Of a DNA stretch of 64,000 bases, positions 12,601-27,600 are shown in pieces; position 1 is the stretch's first letter, and the number at the start of each line of letters is the position of its first letter. The position numbers and the translations under genes are program-made. The stretch comes from Trichobilharzia szidati (Eukaryota; Platyhelminthes; Trematoda; Strigeidida; Schistosomatidae), in assembly GCA_944472155.2 (NCBI GenBank), contig OX235273.1, positions 32,027,204-32,091,203 of the forward strand, written 5' to 3'. Below the pieces are notes generated by a model. It did not search any database. It was not told the DNA's origin and was given only the letters and a program-made list of their open reading frames with translations.

Positions 12601-15600
12601 ACGATGACCGAATTTGTCTTAAAGCTGTAGTGTATTTGAGCACTAAATGTTGGAAATCTCGATAACACACGTACTTATAATGCATACGTATTTAAAAAAG
12701 AAACAGAGCATAAACATACCGCTTTGTTTCACAGCTTGAAGTAGCTTGTAAATATTCAACGCCGTGATCAATTGGCTGAACATCTACCGCACAAGTCAAT
12801 GAGCCGTTCTGTTGTCTGAGTGACATGACGTATTTACTGACTGAGTGACAACTTCAGTGGGATTATCATAGGATTACTTGCTACTCCAACGTCAATAGAT
12901 GGTACTTGGTTAATTGTTTTTAGCACTGCATTATCTAGTCAATTAGCTTTCTCAGAATTTCGCATTACAGAAACTCGAAGGGGGCGAGAGATGTCTGAGA
13001 ATTCAAGTTAGGTTGATAGCTAATGAACCCGATGTTTCGTAGTTCTTTCGGTGGGTGAGATCAATGTTTTCATTTTGATCGCTTAATGAATCAATAAAAA
13101 TCTTTGGATTTCCCTTTGAAACTGGTGAAATGTGCCCTGCTAAAATTAAAGATCGCCTTAACTTGGTTATCATAGTGTGAAATCGAAGTTTGAACTTAAT
13201 GGTGAATCAAACCACCATAAATACTAATTAATTGCTGGAGAAATTCGGTAATCTATTTGGATTGAAATCTGTATTTACTTAGTCCATGGTAAAGTCATAA
13301 ATGCGTCATGATTTTCTCTGCAATCAGGTAATTATTTGTAACTTACTGTTTTCCATCTATATAAAAGTCTCGTGGAAATATCGTTATGACCCATTCTGCT
13401 GTGATGTATTTGACAGCCACATTACAGCCCTGAATACGGATGTCACTGAAGTTCTTTTCAGTATTTTGTTACAAATCATAAATCAAACGGAACGTCAAAT
13501 AATTTAAATTTTCACATAATTTGCATTTTATTCTAACTTTATATCAGCTTTCATAAGAATGCCGTGATTTTTATTTTTTCAGAAGATTTACGTATGTCTC
13601 GTTATTAAAAACGTTTAAATCTGAAATTCTTTGGTACTGAGAAAAATTCCATCAATATCTATAACCACTCACTATGAATTCCCACCTTATTTCAATTATT
13701 TTTGCATTAAACGTAGATCTATTTTGAGAATGATAATGACAGGGATGAAAATTTATGTATGTTCTACAATTGGGATTCGAGAAATGATCGAAAATCGTCT
13801 GATTATTCTAATATATGTCAGCCAGTGGAAGAGGATATATCACCTCTGAAATGAGTGTTTTGTCAGTGGAAATCACCTATCTGGACAATAGAGAGGAAAC
13901 AACACTGAGTTCAGCAAACATATCCCCTGGGCTGTACAATGTCAAACTGAACTAGATCCAGAATGCATTTAGAGGTTGGACTAGTTTCTTTCAAACAAAT
14001 AGCTCCATCTTTTTGGCATAGATGGCAAGGGCTTCTGCAGGACAACAAAATCGGTGACATACTGCATTTAGAAGATTTCTGTTTACCGGTGTATAGACAC
14101 AATGTTTGTGGAATGCTACATTACAGTGTTGTTTCCCCTCCTTTCTCCAGCTAATGACCTTGGAATAGCATTTGTTGTTGACAGTTTTATCTTAATAATG
14201 TAACTAGTGTCTCTAAAGGCCATTTAAAGTATAGATAAAAAATATTTAGCGTCAACCCATTCCACTGTCGACTCAAGACAGTTAAAGTCCTCTACGTCAA
14301 AGGTCTCTCTTTTCATTACTCGGTGGTATGGTGGCGTGTCGTTGTTGTTGCTAAGAGTGATTAGAACAGTAGGCTCGCAAATCGACTAGGCATGAAGTTA
14401 GTTGGCACAAACTATCAAGTGTACTAACAGTCATATCAGAATTGCAGATAGGTACAAAGAAGAGACGGACTCTTCCCGCTTAGAGAGCAGCAACTAAAAA
14501 TGATGTAGTTGCTGGCTGGTCTACGGAAGTCACTGCTTGATGATACATCTTCATCTACTGACAATACTAATAGCATCATTTCTGAATTTATCTGTGACAC
14601 AGATGAAAGTACTACGTTCGCCAGTTAGTAACACAGATACGCAGACCGATTTAAAATGAATTTTACAAGGAAAGACGATGCATAGAAAGTTTGACAACTA
14701 CTGAGGGAGTCAAACAAATTCTGCAGACTGATTCTCACAAAGAAGATCACTGACAGTACAATCGATGAGGCTGTTCAAACATGGCGTCTATAATTTGGTG
14801 ATCACACATCACTCTTCAAAAATTCGTAACCACCTCATGAGATGTGTACTGAATGAAAACGACGACATTGACACTCAACTAGGCATTGTATACCACCAAT
14901 GTGAGCGATTCAATTCAAAGTCGCTTACAGAAAAGTAGTTCAAGGTCCTTATCTTCATTTGTAGTCTGCAATCACCCAGCTTATTCATCATAAGAATTCG
15001 AATGTTGAGCAGACTTGAACAAGACGAACAAATGACGTTGAAAGACACAGGTGAAAAAATCAAAGATACCACCACGACCCAGTCTGGTGGGTACGGTGCA
15101 GCCTAAATAAATGTAGTGCATCCAGTACCGGTGACTTCCAACTCACTGCACCATCCGAAGCAGACTCGACCATCAGCACGCTGATTTTAAGAATTTTGTC
15201 AGTGAGTTAGATAATGCCATAAAAACACAATAAATGTAATCTGTGCAAGGCTACTGGCTACAAACAAGGGTATTGTAGGCAGACTCGTCGATCAAAGTCC
15301 ATAAGCATTCACTTTTGCAAATTCTTCTGATAAGTTGGACCAGTTAGATGATGAGTACGTTTCTTTGAATGATAGATTTCCAAATACAGAGGTCTGCTAG
15401 ATGTCTATTCCATGATGGCTTTCTGTGGACATATCTTTTCAGAGTTCAATCATCTATTCTTGTCAGCTTGTCGTCCAGATATATAACCTTTGGCTCATTT
15501 TCCAGTTTTATTGTGAATTCAACTGAAGGATTGAAATTATTAGACTCCTGTAAGATAAAACTTATCAGTCATCATGACAGACTATAAAAGTGTCGCTGAT

Positions 15601-18600
15601 ATATCTCTCATCCAGCATAAGTTTGTCTAATGTTGGTTTTAGGATCCTGTTTTTAAACTGGCTATAAAGCAGTCTGCCAAAAGTGGGTCAAGTTGGGGAG
15701 ACTGAAGTAATCCTATCTTACTATTTAAATGAATTAGATTGTACATTAAATGTGCATCTTAGTAACAACTTTTTCAGATATCTTGTATTCCGATACTCAA
15801 ATCCATGTTGTCCGTATATTTGCACAGGATAATAATTTGGTTATGTTAGCGGCACGTTGGTTAACAGATATTCCACATCCAGGGATAGCACACTTTTGCC
15901 ATTTACATTAAGTCAGGTCACTAAATTGGTTTTGGCGATATTGAAATAAGCCAGAAGAATTTCAGAAATCTCAAAATATGTCAGGTATCAGAAGCACTTC
16001 ATATCAAATGGAATTCGAATTGTCTGAGTGAGAATGATTGAGTATAACAGAATTTGACCTGCTTACAGCAATAAACTTCACTATGAAATGACAGAATTAA
16101 CACGAATGTGAAAGGCGATTCCATTATTTTAATGCATAGTGCTTTTATAACTTTATATACTTATCAAATCTAACATTCTACACTTGGTTTTCTAATGATT
16201 ACCGTCATCATTGTCCAACTTGAAAACATAAAGATTGTCGCATGCTGGTGAACGATGAGTTGTTGTTAGGTATTAGCTGAGATTCTGTAAACTCTGGTTT
16301 ATTAATTCTCTAGTAAATCTATCAGCATAAATAGCGAAACATAAGTATAAGCAACAATATCGTTTCGTGTTTCACTCAATGGGAAATACACAAAATTTTA
16401 TTATAATGAACACCACCTGTCCAATGCTCAAATATTTTGAAACTGTTGAAAGTGAACTTGTTTTGGACATATTTAAATATTGTACAGGTTCAGTAGATTC
16501 AATAGTATCTCAGAGAGAGTAACAACACATTTGTTGTCCCACAGGCCCTAACATTTCCGACGAACATTTGCCAATCGGATAGTATGGTGACGCCGACATA
16601 TCTAAAATTCGTCGATAACGTAGATCAGGTGTGTTCACCCTTGGTAGAACATAGAGGCGAGGGACAACTGTCCGTGTTTGCCTCAGGTGTTCAAGAAGGT
16701 CTTCAATTGATGTAGTAAAACCAAATATCGTCAATTACACCAGATGGCAGGACGTAACTGCAGACGGCGGTACTTGACTGTTTTAGTTAGATAGGTGGAT
16801 TGAACACCATATGTGCCGCAAAAATTTCTAAACCACCCGAATTCAATTGCAGGTTGAAGCATAACGAAGGAAAGGCGATACTAATTTTTGCTATTTGCCA
16901 CTATGAGTTTAATTTGCAGCAAAGGGAACCTGTCGCTACATCAGCAGATACGTGGATTGGTTTGATTCAACAAAATTCGCGTCAGGCCTCAATTGACTGT
17001 GCATCATACAATTGAAATTTTCAGGAGCTTTGAATGATTCACACTCATGATTTCTGTACCAAATTCATAAATTACCGAGCATATTTCTTCGTATAATTGT
17101 TCTGTTTTCAATGTTTATCTTCTTCTTTTCTAGAAAAAATTAGTAAGAAGGGTTATGCCTTGATAATTTGGTACAGATTCGCTTAAGATAATGATCAGAA
17201 TCAGTAAAATATATTTGATTTGTGAAATACTTTCTCAGATTTATTCATGCCAGACACGTCACATGAATCATTCGTGTGAATTTTTTGGTCGGAGCCCAAT
17301 GACTCTTAGAACTATTCACCATATCCTCGAGAAGCTCAAGAAATTTTAGCCACTAAAAATAAAAACCACACAATTCTTCTAATTGGCAATTTTATTTGTA
17401 ATGCAAAAGAATCTCACACAAGGAGAACAGTGTTTCAAATATTCTGGACGATGCAAACTCAGACTGTATATATTCACCTTCAACTGAATTCTGTCTATCA
17501 TTCAAACTTGATTTGTTTGTGAGTTAGGCAGTGAAGTGTGACTAAAAAATTCGATTTACTTGATCGTATGAGATGTGAAAATTAAATTGCATTGAGAAGC
17601 TTGAAACGAATATTGGAATAAAGAAGCACCACCTAGTAGAATTGGACATCAAACTACATCTCGTTACAAAGCAGTAATGATGTGGAAGAAAAATGAGGAA
17701 CACCAACATTGTTAATGAAAATATTTTAACCTTCATTCTGATGAAATACTTGTAAGTGGACCTCATTCACATGGCAGCGTCTAAAAGCGTCTACTGAGGT
17801 ATTTATATTCCTAATAAAGTAAATTAATACCGTTGTGTTGAGAAATCAATTGAATTATCGACTTGACGTGTACATTTGACCGTTTCGACCGTTTTAGTAA
17901 AAAATTGTAAGTTATATTTTGCTTTGGTGTTTGTTTTCATTTCAGTAACTGAAGGATTCTTATCTTTGAATAAGTGGTATTTATTCAAGCTATTTTTCCA
18001 AGAACATCCTATTTTGTGTAGTGATGCTCCCTGAGATGGCTTTAAATGGATGCATTAGTGGATAATAATCAACGTGATCATAATAATAAGGGTAAACTCA
18101 AGAAGTTGGAAGAAAGTGAGTAGCATGTGCATATTTGTAGGGACACAGGTGAACAATAAATACTTTGTCGTAACAATTATCATAATGATGTTTGATTCTC
18201 TAATAAAGTATTCTAAGTTAAAAGTGAACGTTATGGAGATCGGAATGACCAGACGAACATTTACAAACACATAGAACAGGTTATATAATTCTGATGTCAA
18301 CTTCCTCAGCTCTGATGGACAACAAAAGGCGTACAAATCTTGAGGATTGACATGGCATCTTATTATTCACGCAAATGATACACTAGGTGTGCCATTATGA
18401 AAATCCTGACCGATCCTAAGAAACTTCTACCTGCCACACTGGACAAAGATCAAGAAGGAGACAGTGCTCTTACGCAGTCATTTTAATGAAGTAACTGTCT
18501 CTATCAAAGCCGTTAAATTTAGTGACCAGACTGTATGCAATATTTGCATATATTTATTTGTTAAGATCGTGATCCCTCAGTATTCGAAGAAGCATTGATG

Positions 18601-21600
18601 CATGGTTGTGCAAGTAGGAAACGGAAAACATAGTTTGGAACTGGTTATTTACCACAAATTTTCAATCCATAATAGTAATTTATCTGTGGTTCGTCGTGTA
18701 TGAATATTTCCTCTTTAAAAGTTCCAAGTGAGTTCACAGTTTAGACGAAATCGCCTAACTCTGAATGAATCAATGCCGATTTCAAGATGATTCGTAAATA
18801 GTTCTTTGAGTCGTCGACCAGCTGAAATAACGGAGAGTTAGTAGTAAGCTGAATCTGCTCAGTGAAGGCCGAAGATTCTACTTGGAGTTTTATAAATCAC
18901 TAGTTGCATCGGAGTGTGGAATTATAGTATAATGATTTGAATAGTACCACTTGAAATCGCTATTGATGATTGATGTTTAAACAAACATGTATATGTTTAA
19001 TAGTATAATATTAAACACTGGTGAATGGTGTAGTTTCTCACTGGAAAATCAATTGCGTTTAATCCGTGGTTATTCACTGATGAAATCGATTAAAGTCGTC
19101 ATTGGTGAATGACGAAATGAAAATAGGAAACTGGGTAAACCTCGTTAATTATTACTTAATCAAGTACGATAAGACTCTATTTGCCAAGCTATGAAATGGC
19201 CTCGCATCCATTTTGTTGACTGGAATGATCACTGGTTGCACTCATGTGTAATAATGAAAATGTGTACTAAATTTCTTACAATTTTTTGTCTTTAACACTA
19301 AACGTACTGATTTCATATTGAATTCTGAAAAACTATGATCATAAAGACACGTCCACAATGCAAAGTAGCTTCTCTGAAGGCTTATCAAGTATTTTTTTAT
19401 CACTATCACAACAAAGTGGAAACTTGACTTTAATACTCGCCTACTTCATTAGATTTCCAGCAAACATGTTAATTCTGAACATCATGAATTTTAATGTGGA
19501 TGATGCAAATGCATTGAGATTAAGCATGAGTTGAGTTGAAGCAAATATACCAAACACTATTTGGTGAATTATTCGAAGGATTCTTTATGAGATATTTTAT
19601 AAGTGCTTTCAGCAATTCACTTTTTATTTTGGAGTATTTTCCATACTGATTTGTTTGTTGGACACATAACACTATGTAATAGATGTAATTCTTGTTTTTT
19701 TTTGTATGTATGGTCGTATGGAAATGATCATGAACGATAAATCCGATTCGACAAGTCATCTGAAGAATAAAACCGGTTCTCATTCTAACAGACATAACTT
19801 TAGATTGAATGCTTCTGTTTTTGAGACATTAGTGCACACTTCTTCGCACGTTTTCTTGAACACTACTCACCAAACAAGATTCACTCTAATTTTTGGAGGA
19901 TCTACCTTTTCTAATTCACCAGTCCTGAAAGATGTTCATAATACAATTCTTCCTCTTATTTTACTTAAGAACTAAGTGATGCTTTGTAGACTTAAAGTAG
20001 AATTTGTGCTCTCTGGTAGAACATATTTCTAACAAAAATTTGCTCCGGTGACTTCATGTGATTAGGATCACGCTGGCTCAACACTGCATGCTAAACAACC
20101 TTAGATAATTTCGAGTGGTTTTCTGTTTTCATAGATGTTGCAACATACCACTCTCAAATAGATTTCTGTGATGATTTGTCATACAACTCATAAAAGAGGA
20201 CAATTTCATTGTTTATTTATTCAGAAAACCTCAGTGAGTCAGAAATTTTGTAATAAAATAAAGCCAAAAATCGACGAAAAATACTAGGAATAAATGATAA
20301 GGTCGTGATTAATTCTCAGTGGAATTTATAAGTGGAAATGTCATATCAGCTAAAATACCTACATATGTTTCCTCTGAATATTGAAAGAGGGTGCGCTTGC
20401 GTAGAAATGCAAGTTTTTTATTCTGGAAACTTGAATAACATAGGAACATGATGTGTCAAACACGAAGGACTGCAAACTCTCTACATAATTTCAAACAATG
20501 ACAAGTATTCACACGATATGTCAGAAAGGAAGATGAAATTTAGACTGCCATCAGCAAGACAGAGACCTATATTCCTGTCAATGTTATCGCTAATAAACGA
20601 ATAACTAACGATATTCATGTATATCTCCACCATCTGTTGTCACTGAACGACATCGAACAAAACGGCAAAGGATAGTTGAAATCTACAGGTATATTTCTTT
20701 CAAGTTGTCAGTGTTCCAGTCAGCATTACAAAAAAGGACACTCACAGTTGTTAGGTTAATTGAGTGAACAGCTAGACGTTTACTTACAGTCTACTGGGTT
20801 CACGGTATCTGAATTTTTGATGACATGATTTTAACGCAATGTCGCCTCACGTCACATGAGAACGTGTCCACTCGAAAGTTTAAATACTGAAATGGCAGTC
20901 ACAAATGTCTTGGTTTCAACTCAAATGGTGAAAAATGCTTAAAACTTATTCCACCTTACACATTACAGTTATTCCGAAGAGCATAAACTTTCGTTGGTGT
21001 CAGGTTGAGATGATCATTACCACAACATTTATTCTCCATCAATTACAGATATATCTTCTGAGACTACAGAGTAATATAGAATTCATGTGATTCAATCTTC
21101 CATTTCGTTGTGAATTTCCTTCTGTTATTACTGATTTAGTTACAGTAAACAAGTGTAAAGCTTGAAAATGAATTACCCTATTTGTTTGAAGTAATCATCT
21201 ACTTCTGTGTAATATCATTCACTCAAACCTTATGCTTTTTATTCGTAATATAACTTGTCATTTCAGCCGATATGGGTAAGTCGTCTCTAAACCTGTGGCT
21301 CATTTATTTGACGGGTTTCAACAACATTGAAATAACATTTAATTTGTTAATCGTTTCAAAGCTAATGTACAATATGCGGTCAAATCAGTATATCTTGCTC
21401 TACGGTTTTTGGGAATGTAACTGATGTTGAAGTGCTTTAGAATGGTCGCAAAATAAATTCTAGTCTCTTCACTGAGGAAATGATTTCCGAACAGATATCT
21501 CACAATTATGGATAAGATTTTATTTTGATAAATCACACAGTGTTACACAGTAATATTAACTGATGACGCTTCCAGCACAAATTATTGCTTGATATGATTA

Positions 21601-24600
21601 TGAGCAATAATTTGTGCTCGAAGCATCATCAGTTAATATTACTGTGTAAAACTGTGTGATTTATCAAAATAAAATCTTATCCATAATAGAGTTACACTCT
21701 AACACAGTGCCCAAGTTTTATACTTATATCAAGATATCTCACGAGCACGAAATATCTACTACATGATGTTATTTGAAGGATCCAAAAGTCACAGACTAAA
21801 AACAAGCATTTTCTAGTATAAATATTGACTCTGAGCAATATTTCACCGCAAAGATTAGTATGGAATGGAGGTCGAACGTAGTGATAAGGTGCTAGTGCTC
21901 TTTTGTAGGCAGAAGCCTATTGAAAAAAGATATACACCAAATCCTAAACATGTAAATTAGACAAATCACCTTCAGAAACCGAAATGCAATCAAGTTCCTT
22001 CAAAAACAGATATGTAAAAGCAATTATCAGACTTCTTCATTAGTCATGGAAAAGTCAGAATACAACAGTTTTATTCTGATTGAGAATAACTTGTAAGAGA
22101 ATGGTGTCCTTTGAAATCGACCGTGCTGATGAATTTTCTCTGCTGTACATCACGTTGAGTATTTGTGAAACACGATGCAGAAGTATGAAAATGCATCGTC
22201 TAGCCATCTTATAGATACCGGTATCATCTTAATTAACTAATGTGGTCTCCAATATTATAATTATAATTATTGAAATTGGCTTTTCGTTACTACTTACACC
22301 ATTTACAATTCCCTATATTGAATAATGGTAAACGACACGTCTCACAGAGTGAATGCTGAAAAAGCGCTTAGATCATTAAAGTGTCACAGGTGATACACCC
22401 AAAAATCAATTGCAGTACAGATTTCTTTTACAAAATCTGAATAACAGGAAAACATTAGACTGATATCAAACTAAAGTTGAAGAAAAAACCTGGAAATCAA
22501 AATTCTGCTTGTTACTTATTTACCAAAATAAACTTGATTTTGATGAATTGCATACATTAACATATTCTGGTAATCATTGACGTGAAATAAAATACTGAGT
22601 GATAGATAATCACAGTGAATTTCAAGCCACTGATACGAATTCGTTCACCTTATTACAAAATAACCATAACATGCGTGATAATAGAACCTCAACTTGGGTG
22701 TACTCCAATTTAGCTGAAAGTGGTAAGCAGCATTCCAAATTTGATAAAGCGATTTGTTGACTCAAAATGACAAAGTGCATTTAAGTTAATAATCAAGAAT
22801 GACGATTGAAATAGTGTTGAAGGAAATTTATCTCAGACGAACTAATGGTGGACAACATTCCATGAATAATTGTGATTCATATTATGAAATGAAATTACCA
22901 AATCCACAGTCACATACTTTGATATTTGACAAGAGATACTCCAGTGAACGAGACACATTTAGCAAATGTCACTAAATGTATGGTTTCTCTTGTATTGTGA
23001 AAATATTTCAAGCAGCCAACACGTACATAATATTTTCTTTTCCAAAATAGTCTGTCAAAATGCTGTATATAAGAAATGCAGGCTAACGCAATCGCAGAAT
23101 AGTTTACAATGAGACTTCAAAAATGCAGTGAGCGACATTCATATTATAGGTAACAAAAATGAAAAATGGCAACATACGCTAAACATGAGAACACGACAAG
23201 TAAGCAAGGCAGTTTTCACTCAGAAGAACCAAATTCATGTTGCAAAAAAATAACATTCGTCCGAGTATCTCAAAACTGCAATAAAATACAATATACCTCA
23301 ATGTCCGTAGAATGTGTAAATGTCTGACCACAGCTGCCAGTACATTGACTGTACATTTTCACAGTTTAAAGCGGTTCTTCACAAAACCATGCGAAACAAT
23401 TAAAATGTGACTAGCACATTAAATCTGCAGGAAAACTACTCGAGCTTAGAAAATAATAATGAATGTATCCATTAAGCGCATTTCATCACAAGTGTTCACG
23501 TTCAAATACTTTTGTTAACATACTGTCAGTTCGCACTGGTGAGTTGCATTCAAATTAAAAATCAATCATTTCTATGAGGTGGGGATAACGTCTATGGTGA
23601 GACACTTTTTAGTTTCTCAGGTCTCATATTTAAAGATTTTGGAAAACTTTTTAGGTGACAAAAAGGCTTATTGTCTCCGCAAATAAATGTGCAGGAAAGG
23701 ACAAGTATAGATTTGTTTTATTTCTGAGGTATGTATTTCACCATGGGCTGCATAATTCATTAGTCAAAACCGCAGTTGATATAATTACAGATTATCTCCA
23801 GTCAGGCTTCAAAATACGGTGAGGAAGAGTATTGTAATAAGCAACATTGAAAATATGTGGAAGACAGGAAGAGACGAGAATGAACCATTATCACCAAGTA
23901 ATTGATGATTCTGACCGGAATGTTCACTACTTCTTGAGTTCAAAGCAAAATTATCTTCCAGTCAGATACACAGTGTAATTTGTATTCGAAGTAGTGTGAT
24001 TCTCATACACTCTCTGTTAGACTTACAGTCTTTAAAGTTTCAGTGATATACTTAGACTTGGCATTAAGTCAACATTTTATATTTGCCTTATATAACTTCA
24101 TTCATAATAGACGGATTGAATTTGTTAAGTGCATCGTAATCACTGTATAGAGATGATACACAGTGAGACAGAGATGCGTTCACAGATCGGTTAGGTTGTT
24201 CGGAATGACAGTACAATAAGACTTACGCGAATATAAAAGATAGGACCAAACGAAAGAGAAGATATGGACTCCTTTATCAAGTCAGAAAAATGCTTTCTCC
24301 TACAGGATCACCCCAGCAAAGAGGAACTGATCGATTAAGCAAGTTTAGAAGTTGACGTCGAGTGAATGTGAGCACGAAGTTAACTCATTCAATCATTTTA
24401 AAAGAGATATCTAGGTGTTGATATCATAGTTATTCATTGTAATTCCTTGAGGACAACCGTAAATCCATTTGAAGAGCACTGACTTTCGAATATTCTCGAT
24501 GATAAGGCCTACACAGACAATGAATTCATTCTCATGATAAAGAATGTACGGAAAATAGAAAGAGGCATATTAACTAGCAGGTGACATATTCTACACGAAT

Positions 24601-27600
24601 TCAGTCTCCTTTATTCATGCAAAGACTTAGATAACGAAATCATTATTATGAAATAATTATTTAACAAAGAGTCTAAATTGTGTACATGATAACTTGAATG
24701 ATTTCACATTATCACGTAATTCACCACGCCTAAATATCTTTTTACCGTAATATGAGAAATCATTTACTTGCCTAAAGAATATTTCTCATGTGCAATTCGT
24801 TTCACACAGAAATTTTAAGTGAGTATAATTTAAAATGAAAAGGTGTCATTTATGGATATGTTAATTCCACAAATCAACAGTGACATGCAGGAATATGCGA
24901 TATGCTAATGAAAACAAGACTTACTGCTTCCAGTCAGCATGAAACCACACCTTTAGGCTTATGGATGGAGTGTCAATGACCAATCTTCAAGGATTCCTCT
25001 TGGTAGACTACTTTATGGCTAGCCTCGAAAACAATTTATCATCACGAAAAATAAACAAGCCCCATCTCCACAGATGATGAGATGAATAACTTTGAATTAC
25101 TAATTACCAAAATGTCTAAACGTAAAACATGATAACCTGAATGTATTCACATTATCACGTGGTTCATTATACTCAAGTAGATTTAGTTAATTATTATTTT
25201 TATTATGATATGAGATTTCTTATTATGATATCAGAAGTCATTTACTTGCATTCTGCATTTTGTTTTCCACAGAAATTCAAAGTGAGTGTCATTTGAAATG
25301 AAAGTGTCTCATTTATGTATACACTAACTGCACAACTCACTGAAAACGGATCTGTTTTCCATTTATTTACAGAGTTATCAGGTTAGTGTTTTTGATTTTC
25401 ACTCCATCCCTCTATTCTATGAAACATCTCTAGCCATTATTTTATTCTGGAGAGTGGAATGTGGAAATTCACACTTCTCGGAAAGGCTTATTTGACGATA
25501 TTCAGCCACAATTGAATTTTCTATAGACTCTAGCAGATGAATGACTTATTTCATCAGTATCAACAGTGACATGCAGAAATGTGAGTATTGCAAATGAAAT
25601 CAAGACTTACTGCTTCCAGTCAGCACGCAACCACATCTTTAGGCTTATAAATGGATTGGCAATGACCAATCTTCAAAGATTTCCTCTGGGTGGACTGCTT
25701 TATGGCTAGCCTCGGAAAATAAACAAGCCCCATCTCCACAGATGACGAGATGAATAACTTTAAATTACTAATTACCAAAATGTCTAAACGTAACACATGA
25801 TAACTTGAGTGTATTCACATTATCACGTGATCCATAACGCTTAGATAGATTTTTATTATAATATGAGAAGGCATTTACTTGCTTTTTGCATTATGTTTTC
25901 AATAGAAAAGGAACGTAAGTGTCATTTGAAATGAAAGTGTCTCATTAATGTATACACTAACCGCACAACTCACTGAAAACAGATCTGACTTTCATTTATA
26001 TACAGAATTATCAAATTGTTGTTGTTGATTTTCACTCCATCACTCTATTCTATGAAACAACTCTAGACCGCCTTCACTCGGCCTCTCAACAGCGTCCCCA
26101 GTAAAACCGCCTTCGCCGCCTGCTCTTTGATACCCACCAACTCAGCGACAGCCTCAAAGTCACGTAAGAAGCTCCGTATGTCTGCTTCTTCAAAAGCTGT
26201 TGGCCATAAGATCTTCATTGTTCGGAGGCAGCGACACCAATTGTAACGACAGAAGGCAAGAGTCAGGCAACAGATCATTTATTAAGGAAATCAACGCATA
26301 TTTATATATTTTCATGTACATTATTATGGATAGTTAAGCGAACAAACACAGTCTTCCGATTGGTTGTTTCTCACTTAAAATAATCTTTCATCTCTTCGTG
26401 ACTGTTTCTTGAATGTCAAATCATCTATATGTTAACTGCATCCGCCTACGCAAAGTCTGCTGTGGTCGGTTTTGAATCAATCTTTGTTCACATTTTCTCA
26501 CGACAAATCTTGGGAACGTAAACATTGACGTAAATTACTGTTTACCAAATTGGCTAGTAGACACCTCTCACCAAAGATGGAGTGGCAATGAACAATCTCC
26601 AAGTATTTCCCCTTAGTAGACTACCTTATGACTAGCATCGAAGAAAATTTATTATCACGAAAAATAAACAAGCCCCATCTCCACAGATGACGAGATGAAT
26701 AACTTTGAATTACTAATTACCAAAATGTCTAAACGTAACACATGATAACTTGAATGTATTCACATTATCACGTGATTCATCACGCTCAGTTAGCTTTTTA
26801 TCATAATTTGAGAAGTCATTTACTTGTGTTTTGCATTTTGTTTTCCATAGAAATTCAACGTGAGTGTCATTTGAAATGAAAGTGTCTCATTTATGTATAC
26901 ACTGACTGCACAACTCACTGAAAACAGATCTGACTTTCATTTATATACAGAGTTATCGAGTTGTTGTTGTTGATTTTCACTCCATCCCTCTATTCTTTGA
27001 AACATCTCTAGCCATTATTTTATTCTGGAGAGTGGAATGTGGAAATTCACACTTCTCGGAAAGGCTTATTTGACGATGTTCAGCCACAATTGAATTTTCT
27101 AGAGACACCAGCAGATGAATGACTTATTTCATCAGTATCAACAGTGACATGCAGAAATGTGAGTATTGCAAATGAAATCAAGACTTACTGCTTCCAGTCA
27201 GCACGAAACCATATCTTTAGGCTTATAAATGGATTGGCAATGACCAATCTTCAAAGATTTCCTCTGGGTGGACTACTTTATGGCTAGCCTCGAAAATAAA
27301 GAAGCCCCATCTCCACAGATGACGAGATGAATAACTTTGAATTACTAGTTACCAAAATGTCTAAATGTAACACATGATGACTTGAATGTTTTCACATTAT
27401 CACGTGATAAATCACGCTCAGTTAGCTTTTTATCAATATATGAGAAGTCATTTACTTGTGTTTTGCATTTTGTTTTCCGTAGTAATTAAACGTGAGAGTC
27501 ATTTGAAATGACAGTGTCTCATTAATGTATACACTAACTGCACGACTCACTGAAAACAGATCTGACTTTCATTTATATACAGTGTTATCAAGTTGTTGTT

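Noticed and set aside
14881..14905. 18-nt exon before GTGAGC
   Set aside because: Poor acceptor, and it lies inside a gag-like coding remnant, which explains the sequence better.
13911..19975. Scattered 60-110-codon ORFs on both strands in the first 45 kb
   Set aside because: Expected by chance in a sequence of this length; no domains, signal peptides or splice context apart from those listed as features.
21505..21687. Hammerhead ribozyme in the fold-back (CTGATGA present)
   Set aside because: No GAAA box in the required place and no convincing three-stem fold by eye; kept only as a check for a covariance model.
25540..25590. GTGAGTATTG donor after GACATGCAGAAAT, repeated in array units
   Set aside because: Possible exons would be 4, 14 or 23 nt, none a multiple of three, and there is no good acceptor.
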